64,000 bases of DNA from Ovis canadensis. Taxonomy: Eukaryota; Chordata; Mammalia; Artiodactyla; Bovidae. The stretch lies in contig NC_091245.1 in the NCBI RefSeq assembly GCF_042477335.2, positions 28,468,501 through 28,532,500 on the forward strand, in the 5' to 3' direction. Positions 1 to 11,000 of the stretch are shown here, one piece after another (the first letter of the stretch is position 1; each line of letters opens with the position of its first letter). A model generated the notes under the pieces. It saw only the letters and a program-made list of their open reading frames with translations. It was not told where the DNA came from and made no database searches. The translations under genes were made by a program, and so were the position numbers.

Positions 1-311
1 GACAAGGCAAGTGTTCCCAGCATTGGAAACTGAGTGGCCAGGTTGGGTCAGAGGTCACGTGAGCTCCCACAGCCCAGCACTTTTAAGAAAGCGCTACAGT
101 AGCCTGGTTACGAGTCTTTTTCCTCCCAGGCATTCAGGCAGTGTAAGGTGAATAAATGACTGACACAGTGAATGAAGGAACAAGTTAGCATGTGAGTCAG
201 TCAGTCCCGCAGCTCATCACGCTGGTGCAGATGTAACTCTGGAACACAGGCCTCCTGGTTCCCAGCTTCGATCTAATCCCACCATGCCTGCCACTGCAGC
301 GGGAAACTTAC

Positions 312-343
312 GTTGTAAGACTTGATGGTGCTGCTCAAAATCT
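312..343 (-). CDS. CZIB: CZIB coding exon 5
   Basis: A 32-bp exon between a TTTCAG acceptor and a GTAAGT donor. Together with the last base of exon 4 it encodes EILSSTIKSYN. The next exons are outside the window. Confidence 0.93.
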
Positions 344-2352
344 CTGAAATGTAAAAGAGAAGACAAAGTTGATTTGAGTCCACATCCTGGCCCTACCAGG
401 TACCCAGATGGTGCTCTGTGCAAGAGTCTACTGTAGAGGCTTGGATACCTCAGGCCTGCGTCCACCCACAGGTAACATGAGCATGCTTTCAGTCTGGTAC
501 CAGAAAGCTGTGGGCCAGCCTGGCAGAGGCAGTATCCATGGCCTACCTACCAATGGAGTTTTCCCTCGAACACAGCTTGCACTTCTGGACCATAGAGGCA
601 CTGCCACGGCCTCCCTTCAGTGCCACACTGTCCTGGCAAGCAGGAAACAGAACCTCTAGTCACATATCAGTCAGGTGTAAGGGTCCTCAGGAGACCCAAT
701 CTTACCACTTATTATCCAGTTAAAGAGATGAAGACCCAGACAGGGTGAGGAACTTGCCAGGACAAGAATCCTGGGGAGGCTTCTTGAGACTGAGAAAAGG
801 ACGACCCCTTGATTTTGAACTCTTGCCTCACATCCCAGAGTCTATTGTTCCCAGTGCTGATCACACCAATGCCTGCCCTCCCAAACCACAGAAAGTGGGG
901 TCCAAAGGCCAGAGAGCTTAGGGCCACAGATTCCTGCCCAGAGACCTGTGTTTGTGTGGATACAGTGGTGGGGGGAGCAGTTACCATCAGCCGAATGTAC
1001 TGCCACTTCTCTGAAATCTCACCACAGTTGCCACATTTCATCTTGAGGAGAGGGAAAAAGAGTATTAGTAAAGTAGTTGGCTCAGCTGGGCAGATGCTGA
1101 GGGAAGGGCAAGAACGGGGTGAGGTGGGCAGGCTCACAATCTTATCAGCCATCCAAGGACACAACAGGACTAATCTCTGGGCAAAGTGTTTCTCACGGTG
1201 ACCGGCCCATCCTCCTCTAAGAAGTGCTCAGTCTGGCTACGGAGTCAAAGCTCATGTGGTACAGAAATGGCTTCAAAGTCCCCACAACACTCACTGAGTT
1301 AGGAGCTTCCCCTGTGTTCTCACAGGCCCTGGAGGTTGCTGGTAGAAACACTTATCACTCTGTTGCTACTCTATTTCTTTGTCTCCTCCTCTAAATTTGC
1401 TTTTTGAAGCTAGAGACCATCAATTCCTCAAGTAAGACAGGGCATTCGGGCTTCAAAAAATTTGAAAATAAACGTGGTCAGAAGGCTTCCTGAAAAAGGG
1501 ATTTTTTTCCAGGTATTGAAGGATATTGGGATTTAGACAAGAAGGAAAACAGATGAGAAGCTCCGGAATGTGGGAAAGTGAAGGGCCTCAGCTGCTCAAA
1601 TAAGGCGAGGACCTCTGTAGACCATGCCACTAGGGTACCAGATTTACAAATATGGGTTGGGGAAGGATGGAGCCCCGCACAAAAATAAAACCTAATCAAG
1701 AAAAGAGGTGAAATTACTCTTACTAAATAATCACAAGGTCCCTGCAAATAGTCTTTCATTTAGTGTCCGTTTACATAACATGAAACATTTAACGGAGGCA
1801 AAAATTACAAAAGGAACTTCAAGACACTGCTAATTAAGAATTAATCAATAAACTTTTAAAAAGATAACATAAAATTCTACCCAGGAGAAAAGAGAACATT
1901 TAATAAGGATTTCTCATCTTGCCCGAGAGAAAGCTCCTGTTCACTACTGAGATCAGGATGGGAAAGTTTTACGCGAGCCGGGCCTTGGCGCCCCCACCAG
2001 AGCCCAGAAGTGCCTGCAGCCTAGACGTCTAGAGCCCCGCCCCTCCAGCCTCACCTTCAGGTACCACCGGAAGTCTTCGCCCACTGGCCGGAGGTTGGTG
2101 ACATTTTCCAGCGTGGCTTTGAGCTGCAGCGCGATTTTCTGAGAGAAGGGGCGCCATGGCGACTGCGTCAACAGCGCCTGCGCAGCCCCTGCCCCGCCCC
2201 TGTCCTCCCTTCCCGCACGAGCTTTGCCTCCCGGCTCCTTCTCAGCACAAGCCCTCTCTCCTCCATCCCTCGTGGCGCGATCTCCTGCCTCCTAGGTTCT
2301 CGCCACCTGCCCGCTCCTGCCCTGTCGGCGGCTCGCTCCCACTTACCCCCAT
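312..2352 (-). CDS. CZIB: CZIB (C1orf123) zinc-binding protein, 5' five coding exons, partial
   Basis: Spliced minus-strand gene. Coding exons are 2347-2352, 2055-2138, 985-1041, 551-632 and 312-343. The phases join cleanly and rebuild the first 87 residues of the CXXC motif-containing zinc-binding protein (UPF0587 family). Two Cys-x-x-Cys pairs are visible, CGNC in exon 3 and CKLC in exon 4, and these are the expected zinc ligands. The protein is a small soluble single-domain protein of unknown cellular role. About half of it, the C-terminal part, is encoded left of base 1, so the gene is truncated by the window and not broken. The start is the ATG at 2350-2352, because it is followed by GGG and a perfect GTAAGT donor, giving the family N-terminus MGKIALQ. 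It lies head-to-tail upstream of MAGOH's 3' end, as in human. Confidence 0.95.
551..632 (-). CDS. CZIB: CZIB coding exon 4 (second CXXC)
   Basis: An 82-bp exon with acceptor GCCAG and donor GTAGGT. It encodes the SVALKGGRGSASM segment followed by KCKLCSREN, the second zinc-binding CXXC. The Ser after CKLC is Ala in the human sequence as I recall it. Confidence 0.95.
985..1041 (-). CDS. CZIB: CZIB coding exon 3 (first CXXC)
   Basis: A 57-bp exon in phase 0 at both ends, acceptor CTCAAG and donor GTAACT. It encodes MKCGNCGEISEKWQYIRLM and carries the first CXXC zinc pair (CGNC). Confidence 0.96.
1042..2054 (-). other. CZIB intron 2, no recognised element
   Basis: A roughly 1-kb intron. The part from 1380 to 1920 is AT-rich. 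I see no confident repeat family, second exon or RNA gene in it. Confidence 0.6.
2055..2138 (-). CDS. CZIB: CZIB coding exon 2
   Basis: An 84-bp exon (28 codons), acceptor CTCTCAG and donor GTGAGG. It encodes the conserved KIALQLKATLEN and RPVGEDFRWYLK stretches. The intron separating it from exon 1 is only 208 bp and is GC-rich. Confidence 0.96.
2347..2352 (-). CDS. CZIB: CZIB coding exon 1 (two codons, ATG GGG)
   Basis: The initiator ATG plus one Gly codon, directly followed by a consensus GTAAGT donor. Splicing to exon 2 gives MGKIALQ, the family N-terminus. The 5' UTR continues to higher coordinates, with a transcription start that cannot be fixed from sequence. Confidence 0.9.
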
Positions 2353-2520
2353 AGCAGCCCGGCCCACCCAGCGCTTGCTGCGGTCACTGCTTTGCGGCTC
2401 GTCGTAAACGGCGGGCGCTGCCTGCGCACCCTCGGTGCGGCTCTGGGCGGGGCCTGGAGGCGGGGGTACGCGGGCCGCTGCTTTCCCAGGGCACCTGGTC
2501 TTTTAGGCAAAGCCGTCTTG
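2353..2520 (-). promoter_or_regulatory. CZIB promoter, CpG-rich
   Basis: GC- and CpG-rich sequence immediately upstream of the CZIB start codon, continuous with a CpG-rich first intron (about 2130-2500). It contains a GGGCGGGGC Sp1/KLF box at 2445-2453 and CTGCGCA NRF1-like half sites near 2421 and 2174. No TATA box is evident. This is a typical broad housekeeping promoter; the assignment is inferred from position and composition. Confidence 0.7.
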
Positions 2521-3258
2521 TGGAGGTAGTCTGAGACCGCAATTAGCCGGGGTTCAGACCCGCGGAAGGCCCCCTCCAGCAATCGGTAATTAGATATTTA
2601 CTGAACCGCAAGTCAGTTTGAGGGACGTCGCACCAAACAAGACAGTTCTGCCCGAAACCTCTGCCGGGTCCTCACTAGTCTGCCTTCCTTCACCCAACCT
2701 TGCCCTGGCTCTCCCTGCCTGCCCGCCGATGCATCTTAGATCACGTCAGTTCACGCTGCCCAGGGCCGGCTTCGCAGATTTGGGAGACGATTTTCTTTAA
2801 ACTGCTCGTACCTCTTTACCCAGGGGACCTTTCGGAGGGTTGTCTCGTGTGCATGTCCTGCCGGTGGTCCGCAAGACTGGGCACTCCCCTTCAGCTTACT
2901 CTTCTCTGGGTTCCCGGTTTGCTCTAGCATACATTCACTCAACCTGTGCTTTCTTCCAGGGCTCCTCTGAGACCATACAGGAGCTGTAAGCATTACAAAG
3001 AACAGCCTGTTTGAGGCTTTTATAGCCTCCTGAGGTCTAGACTGTTTAAAATTTGGAGCGACTCTTTTGATGTCTACTTTGCCACAAACTTACCTGATTG
3101 CCGCCAGGTACCCTTCAATAGCAGAGGGTGCACTGCAGACAGAACCCCTACATCTCAGGTCCCAGATCAGCAGCTAACTTGCTGCCCTTTTTCCATTTTT
3201 TTTCCCCCCTGTGATCTTTGGAAGAGGCAAAGTAGGGTGTGTGTGTGTGTGTATCTTT

Positions 3259-3501
3259 GGGACCCTGTGATCTTTTTTTCTCCCCGGTATTTATTTTTGG
3301 CTGTGCTGGGTCTTCATTGCTGCAGATGGGCTTTCTCTAGTTGCAGCAAACAGGCTAGTCTCTAGGACTCATTAGTTGTTGGCACATGGGCTTAGTTGCT
3401 CCGCAACATGTAGAAATCTTCCCAGATCAGAGATTTAACTCATGTCCCCTGCGGTGCCAGGTGCTGGACCACCAGGGAAGTCCTGGGACCCTGTGATCTT
3501 T
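3259..3501 (-). mobile_element. tRNA-Glu-derived SINE, minus orientation, with 17-bp TSD
   Basis: The body at about 3276-3484 reads, in reverse, as a ruminant or cetartiodactyl SINE: it ends in accaccagggaagtcc, the reverse of the tRNA-like head ggacttccctggtggt. It is flanked by perfect copies of gggaccctgtgatcttt at 3259-3275 and 3485-3501, which are target-site duplications. The exact subfamily (CHR or ART2 type) is not certain. Confidence 0.85.
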
Positions 3502-3620
3502 GAAGGAGGCAAAGTAGGGGCATGTGTGTGTGTGAAGGAGGCAAAGTAGGGTGTGTGTATGAAGGAGGCAGAGTAGGGTGTGTGTGTCTCTGGGATCTTT
3601 GGAGTCAAAGTAGGGCATGT
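3502..3620. repeat. GT-rich minisatellite (gaaggaggcaaagtagggtgtgtg unit)
   Basis: Three to four imperfect copies of a 26-34 bp unit built from gaaggaggcaaagtaggg plus a run of gtgt, related to a single copy near 3222-3252 left of the SINE. The SINE therefore inserted inside or next to a pre-existing tandem array. Likely length-polymorphic. Confidence 0.75.
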
Positions 3621-4002
3621 GTTGGGGAAACACTTGCTCAGGACTATTTGGGACCTGTCCCAAGTTGGCCACTCGAGAGATGTTGAGCTTAGCTTTATCA
3701 CCTCCCCTCAATCAAATGAGATTTAGCAAGATCGTGCCCACTATCTGTTCAGTCAGCAGTTTGCCTAAGGAAGCCACGCAACCTAGTAGCAAGAAAAATT
3801 TCCTGCAGATCTACCTGCTGAACAAATCCCACTATCTATACCAACTAGGTGCTTCTTAAATGGCTGTTAGAATTCTGACTTGAAAATGAATTATTGGAAA
3901 GATTTTGACTAGCCACTTTATGATATATTAAACCAAGTATACGTCCCCATAGTGAAAGTTTCAGATGTATCTTTAAAAGTGATTTTTAAAACTCCAACTT
4001 CC

Positions 4003-4338
4003 AGCTTCCCTGGTGGCTCAGTGGTAAAGAATCCACCTGCTAATGCAGGAGACATGGGTTTGAACCCTGGTCTGGGGATCCAACATGCTGCAGAGCAACT
4101 AGGCCCATGCACCACCACTACTGAGCCTGTGCTCTAGAGCCCAGAAATCACTACTGAGCCCATGTGCCACAACTGCTAAGCCTGTGCCCTAGAGTTCATT
4201 CTCCACAAGAAAAACCAGCACAGTGAGAAGCCCAGCGATACAAGAGTAGCCCCTGCTCTCCACAACTACAGAAAAGCCCGAGCAGCAACAAAGACTAGCA
4301 CAGCCAAAAATAAAAATAAGTAAAAAAAAACAAAAAAC
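4003..4338 (+). mobile_element. tRNA-Glu-derived SINE, long form (ART2A/Bov-tA-like)
   Basis: Starts with gcttccctggtggctcagtg, continues with a B-box-like gggtttgaaccctgg and the characteristic actactgagcctgtgctctagagccc body, and ends in a ccaaaaataaaaataag tail. Similar ctccaac flanks (about 3992 and 4339) suggest target duplications. The subfamily name is from memory. Confidence 0.85.
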
Positions 4339-4838
4339 CCTCCAACCTCAATTATACCTCAGTAAAGCTAGATGAAAAAAATCAAAATATCAACCATACC
4401 ACTTTACTCCCTAAAAAATTAACATTTCACTAATACCAAATATGGAGTATTTAAATTTTCTTACTGATGGCAACTTTACATTTCCTGAATCATGATCCAA
4501 GCAGGGTTCGAACATTGTATTGATTATGTGATTATATGTCTCTCAAATCTTCTTTAACATTCCCACTCCATCTCCATTTATGTTTGCAGCTTTTTTTTTT
4601 TTTTAAATCAGATCACTTATCCTGGAGTTTCCTCTGGTTACTGATTGGATTTCCAGTTATTTTTTAGCATGTTTCTCTAATCTTTTACTTCCTATAAACT
4701 GGTAGTTATATGTACAGAGTTGATTAGATTTTTGGCAATACTTCACATAAGAACCTAGTGTTAAAAAGTAATTTGAGACAAGTTCACATGTTCAGGTCTT
4801 CATAAAATTAAAAAAAAAAAATTGCTTTTTGTTATGTA

Positions 4839-4844
4839 TTTATT
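4839..4844 (-). terminator. MAGOH polyadenylation signal AATAAA
   Basis: The plus strand reads tttatt, so AATAAA on the transcript, about 120 nt after the MAGOH stop codon. It is followed in transcript direction by a T/G-rich stretch near 4825-4833. This implies a short 3' UTR. Confidence 0.7.
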
Positions 4845-4962
4845 AAAGACAATCATTTATAGTTTATAAAAAAAATACTGCCCTGATATACACAAAAATG
4901 TCTAGATAATGGTAATTAAAAGCATCACTCCCACCCCCCTTGTGTCCACACCAATGTTCCAT

Positions 4963-5062
4963 CTAGATTGGCTTAATCTTGAAGTGTAATCCAATAAGAC
5001 TGAAGACCAAACACTTCAGGTCCTGGACAAGATAATAAAATACTCGTAAGCCTTCTGGATCC
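4963..5062 (-). CDS. MAGOH: MAGOH exon 5 and stop
   Basis: 100 bp of coding sequence, acceptor ATTACAG, ending GLHFKIKPI followed by TAG at 4963-4965. Confidence 0.97.
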
Positions 5063-8000
5063 CTGTAATGCAAGAGGAAAAAGATGTTTAAAAAGCTGAA
5101 AAAACTCAGCAAAAATTACCATTTAATAACCCAGATTACTTACGTACCAGGATATTCCTCGTAAGAAGTATTTACAGAATTAAAACTTTGAAAACAACCA
5201 AATTCCAAAAAGAAGAAAAATTCTATATACATTAAAATGGAATATTAAGAAGTAATTTAAAACATTAAGGTTTTTAAAGAAGGAAATGCTTATATTAAGT
5301 AGAAAAAAATCATGATTAAAGTAACAGACTGTTGATCTCAATTCATTTTTTGTGCTTTAAAAGACTATTTTTTAAAGCACAGGAAAAACACAGAAATACT
5401 TTAAGATTAATGGTTATCTAACTGATAATTTTATGGGTGATTTTCACCTTTCTACATTTCTGTATTTCCTATATTTTCTACAGTAAGCACATATTACTTT
5501 CAGAATTAGGAAAACTTCCTTTTTAAGAGGTAGTGCTAAGCAGGACCAAGAGACTCACTCAACCTTACTATAGCATAAGTGGGTAAGAACAGGAGACTGT
5601 TCATAGGAAGACAACTATGCCCAACATGTACTGAAAGTGAACTATATCTAATCCCAAATCCTCAAAACACAAGAGACAAAGAGGCTGCCAAATTCTAATG
5701 ATTCTGTGTATACAGTGTATTCATGTCTCAATAATTTACCCTCACAAAAACTAATTTTAAAATTTATATTCTAAATGATTTCAAGTTTCACTAAAGTCAG
5801 GCTTTAAGATGTGCAATCTGAATAACCAACACTGAGGAAGGTACCCAGACTCACTGATTTCATAGGTATTTCCAGCAGTTGCTTTTTGTTTTGGCCAGAC
5901 TCTCCCACTTTGGCTGCCCCTATGGCATTACTCTGTGGGTGCATCACTGAGAAGCGCTCACTGATGACGACTGACTAAAACACCAAAAGCAAACAGAGCA
6001 AGCCCTTGAAGATAATCTGGGAGTCTCTCTATTGATGGGGACAAAGCTGGCCAGTTCTTAGATTTGTACCAGATTATTATCTTACCATAAGAGTCTCAAT
6101 TTGATTATGGGTTTCATATCAGCATGCTCGAAAACAGACTATAAGGATCATGTGTACTTACTTGGATTGATTGACATCAATAAGGGAACCAATTTTTGAT
6201 GTTGTGAAAGAAATGTGTTCGTCTCCAATGACAATTTCAAGCTCCTAGAAACATTGAAAGAAATATCAATCCGAATTGGTTTTTCATCACACAGGAGAAG
6301 GGTTCATCATCTTCCAAATCACATAAACTCTAATACAGATGGCCACACTACCAAGACCAACCTGAGCCCTAGACTGTACTGGGTACTAGAAACAAAGAGA
6401 TAAATGGTATGACCTAAATACTGGTTTAGTGCTTGAATAGCTTACACTTAGTTGTGTCTGTGAGGCTCCACATTTGGAAGAATTTACATTGTGTTTCATA
6501 CAGGAGTTTTCACTGTTAACAAGGTGGAGTAACATGTATAAATCTGTTTTACAAATATAAGAATCTAACATTTAAGGGCAACATTGGACAAGGAAAGGAA
6601 TTCCAGACCTTGAGTTAATCCCAGCTTTTTCACTTACTAGTTGTATGCCCTTGGGCCTGAATTTCTAAAGAATGAAAGAAGTACCACAATCTTAAAAAAA
6701 AAAAAAAAAATCTATTGGGCGGGGAATTGGGGGGGGGGGTGGGGGTCTATGGGACAGATCAGCAAAACCAAAGATTTCTGCCCCTGTGGAACTTACAACC
6801 TATTGAGCTCTACTTCTTTTTAAAAAATAGTTATTTAATTTATTTGGCTGTGCTGGTCTTCATGCAGGATCTTTAGTTGAGGCATGTGGGATCTAGGTCC
6901 CTGAGCAGAGACCGAACCCGGGGCCCCTTGAATTGGGAGCATGGAGTGTTAGCTACTGGACCACAGGGGAAGTCCCCTGAGTTCTACTTCTTAACATTCA
7001 GACTTGAAATGTTAATATTTTGTACTTGTGTCAGATTTCTTTTTCAAGATAAATATTATAGTTTAGACCCACCTCCCACTCTATTTTCCTGCATGCCCAG
7101 AAGTTGGAATGTATTTCCACTCATGGTTTTAGATTACATTGCAGTTTTTTGTTTTTAGCCACAGGGCATGGTTTGTGGGATCTCGGTAGTGAAAACGCCA
7201 AGTTCTAACCACTGATCACCAGGGAATCTCCATATTGAGTTAAAATTGGTTTGTTACATAAGTACAATATTCTATTTCTACTTCTGTATTATACTGGGCT
7301 AACCACCAAAAATTTAAGTTTCTGTCACCATACAGTTGATTCCCTTTACAAATTTTGAACACTCAGCCCCTTCCCTCTAATAACCACTACTCTGTTTTTT
7401 GTATCTATGTGGTTCCAGTTGGTTTGTTAATTTATTTTGGTTTTTGTTTATTTTCAACAAAATTTTTATATGTAGATCAAGTTCATTATTTTTAGATGCT
7501 TGAGAATATTCATCATCACGCATAAAGGAAACCAAACAAGACAATTTCAGACAATGATGAATGCTATGAAGACAAAAGCCAGATCTTATTTAAGTGATAA
7601 GAAAAGGCATTTTAAATTAGATAGGCTCTTAAGACATCAGTGAAGAAGTGACATTTGAAGACCTCAATAATACAGACAGTCTCAGATAGAATGTTCCAGG
7701 CAATATGTAGCAGACGCAAAGGTTCTAAACTGAAGAAGCACCTAGGTGAATCTGAGTAACAGAAATAAGACCAACGAGATTTAAATCCAGTGAGAGATGG
7801 CAAAAATGGTAGAAGGTAAGCTGGGAGTTCGGATTTTATTTTAAATGCAGTGGGAAGCCAGAGTTTAAAATCAGTGGAATATATAAACAAATCTACATTT
7901 TAAAAGATTACTGTCACTCCAGGAAAGAAAAAATGGGCTCTACAGGACAAAAGAAGACACAATGAAATCAATTAGAAGTTGGAAGGCAGCATTAAAGTAG

Positions 8001-11000
8001 AAAGAAGAATCTTTCCTATTAATTTGGTCAAATATGACAGTGGCTGTTATTTTTTAATTACCACAATGTTTGCAGAATAAATATCTAAGCCAGAAATTTA
8101 CAGATAGACTTAGTTGCTGGCATGACTTTCCATTACATTGTTGACATGACTATGTTTTATTTATCTTGCTATCTTCACAGTGTTTTGTCCATAGTGGTTA
8201 CTCAGTAAGAAACGTGGGTAGCAAATACTCTCAAGAAGCGGGAGGTGGACCAGAAGAAGAAATTCAGGGCTGGGCTCCAGGTGGTCCGCAGCTCCACCTG
8301 CTGTCCCTGGTCCTCCGTGTGGGCTTCGTGCCGCCTTAGACCAAGGTGCCAGTGACCTGCTCGGTGCAGGGCTCCAGAACACGCACACATACTGAGTACA
8401 TTCAGTGTCATATGCAGAGCAGGAAGCTTTATCTTATTTGTAAGATTTCTGCACTGTGGGTAGCTGCTAAAACACTCACCTGCCGGCCCACTCGGTCAGG
8501 AGGAGGCCACAAAGCATCATCCTCTTTGGTAATTTCACTGTCATCAATTATTCTTTTCAGTTCCTCCATCACACTTTTATGTACATAAGCCTGAAAGCAA
8601 GTTAAAAAACAGAATTTAAATTGTATCTCTAAGCAGCATTCTGACTCAGATAGTGATGAAAGATGTAAAAAAAAAAAATAAGACTAATAAAGATTTATTT
8701 CTGGCACCTCAGTGAAGACATTCCAGCTTGACTTCAGCATGCTAAGAGGACGGCAGGGTCAGAAGAGTCCAATGACTACACCTCAATCCCACATCTAGTT
8801 GTTTCTGTTTCTTGGTATATCCTGTTCATATGGACCTACTCCTTACCTATTTGCACACCTGAGCCCCAAAGAAAGATCTGTGAGTAACTCAGGTTATTTT
8901 AAACTAAATGACATGCTTCTGAAGAGCAGACACATGTCTTTTACATTTTACTTTTAAAAAAAAGTGAAGATGCTGACATGTATGGGTAAGCTTAATACTG
9001 ATCGCTAATTAAATATTACAGTATGAAAATATACTATTAAGACATTTTCAAATGTGACAAAGCAATTAAAAGGAAAGAATGGCTTTAATGAAGTTCAATG
9101 GTGTGGCAGAAATCACACCAAACACGGACTTCACAAAGGCAGGCAGAGGTCTAAATTCCTGCTCAGTTTCTTACTAGGAAAAGTAACTTTGAACAAGCCC
9201 CATAATTGATATATAGGTCTTCAATGTCTTATCTGTAAAGGATATGTAACACCACCCATCATAGAGGCTTACAATAGGGGTTAAAATAGGACTACAGATG
9301 TGGTACCTAGTGTCATGACTAGAATCTAACATGCATTCAATGATGTTAAGTGCTTTCCCACACTCCCCTTTTGCCTACTCAAATGCAAATTAAAAGAGCT
9401 CTATTGAGTGCTAGGTACCAGGGAATGCAGATGATACCACCCTAATGGCAGAAAGTGAAGAGGAACCAAAGAGCCTCTTGATGAAGGTTAAAGAGGAGAG
9501 TGAAAAAGCTGGCTTAAAACTCAACATTCAAAAAACTAAGATCATGGCATCCGGTCCCCTCACTTCATGGCAAACAGATGGGAGAAAAATGGAAACAGTG
9601 ACAGACTTTATTTTCTTGGACTCCAAAATCACTATAGACAGTGACTGCAGCCATGAAGTTAACAGACACTTGCTCCCCGGAAGAAATGCTATGACAAATC
9701 TAGCTCAGTGCCGTCGCTCAGTCGCTCTGACTCTTTGCGACCCCATGGACTGCAGCACACCAGGCGTCCCTGTCCATCACCAACTACCAGGGTCCACCCA
9801 AACTCATGTCCATTGAGTCGATGATGCCATCTGTCGTCCCCTTCTCCTCCCACCTAGACAGCATATTAAAAAGCAGAGACATCACTTTGCTGACAAAGGT
9901 CCGTATAAACAGAGCTATTTTTTTTTTCCAGTAGTTATATACAGATGAGAGAGCTGAACTATAATGAAGGCTGAGCGCCAAAGAATTGATGATTTTGAAC
10001 TGGGTGCTGGAGACTTGAGTCCCTTGGATAGCAAGAAGATCAAACCAGTCAATCATAACGGAAATCAGTCCTGAATATTCATTGGCAGGACTGATCTTGA
10101 AGCTGAAGTTCCAATACTGTGGCCACCTGATGCAAAGAGCCAACTCATTGGTAAAGATTCTGATGCTGGGAAAGATTGAGGGCAGGAGGAGAAGAGGCCA
10201 ACAGAGGATGAGATAGTTAGAGGACATCACCAACTAAATGGACATGACTTTGAGCAAACTCTGGGAGATACTGAAGGACAGGGAAGCCTGGTGTACTGCA
10301 GTCCATGGGGTTGCAAAGTCAGATATGACTTAGCAACTGAACAACCACCACCAAAGAATATATCAAACACTAAGTTAGTGACGGGTATGTTTCTCAGATG
10401 AAGCAACTGAGACTTATCAAGCTCAACCAGGAAATTTTCCCAAGGTCACATGTTAGTAAAAGATTCAAGGTTCAAAACCAAGATCTGCAAGACTTCAATG
10501 ATTACCAGTTATTAACTCATCACTATTAAAGAAAAACTAAAAGAGGATTTGAGAAAAACTTCAGAAGCCGTCTACAGAGACATTTATACTTTCCTATTCT
10601 TTATCTTTCAGTATTACTCCCAGATTGGACTTCCCTGGTGGCTCAGACGGTAAAGTGTCCGCCCGCAATTGCAATGCAGGAGGCCTGGGTTTGATCCCGG
10701 GTCAGGAAGATCCCCTGGAGGAGGAAATGGCAACCCACTCCAGTACTCTTGCCTGGAAAATCCCATGGATGGAGGAGCCTACAGTCCATGGGGTCGCAAA
10801 GAGTCGGACACGACTGAGCGCCTTCACTTTCATTACTCCCAGAAAGAATAAAAACAGGACACAAGGCTAAATGGTAGTGAATGAAAGGCCCTCAGAAGAT
10901 TCATTACCTCTTTTCTGATCATGACATCATTTTTGTAATTGCTGTTGTTGGCATATCTCAATTTCCCTGTGAGGGACAAAAAACAAATTCAATATATAAT

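Larger units (their letters stand above)
2521..4838. other. CZIB-MAGOH intergenic region
   Basis: About 2.3 kb between the CZIB promoter and the MAGOH polyadenylation signal. It holds a SINE with target duplications (3259-3501), a GT-rich minisatellite (about 3500-3620) and a long tRNA-derived SINE (about 4003-4338). The rest is unannotated unique or AT-rich DNA, including a poly-T run near 4591-4604. I see no additional gene. Confidence 0.6.

Noticed and set aside
1-311. Next CZIB exon
   Set aside because: I looked for the conserved C-terminal residues on the minus strand and found none; they must lie left of the window.
2156-2407. Plus-strand frame starting at a good Kozak ATG opposite CZIB exons 1-2
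   Set aside because: Proline/serine-rich CpG-island translation without homology; it overlaps conserved minus-strand exons and their splice sites.
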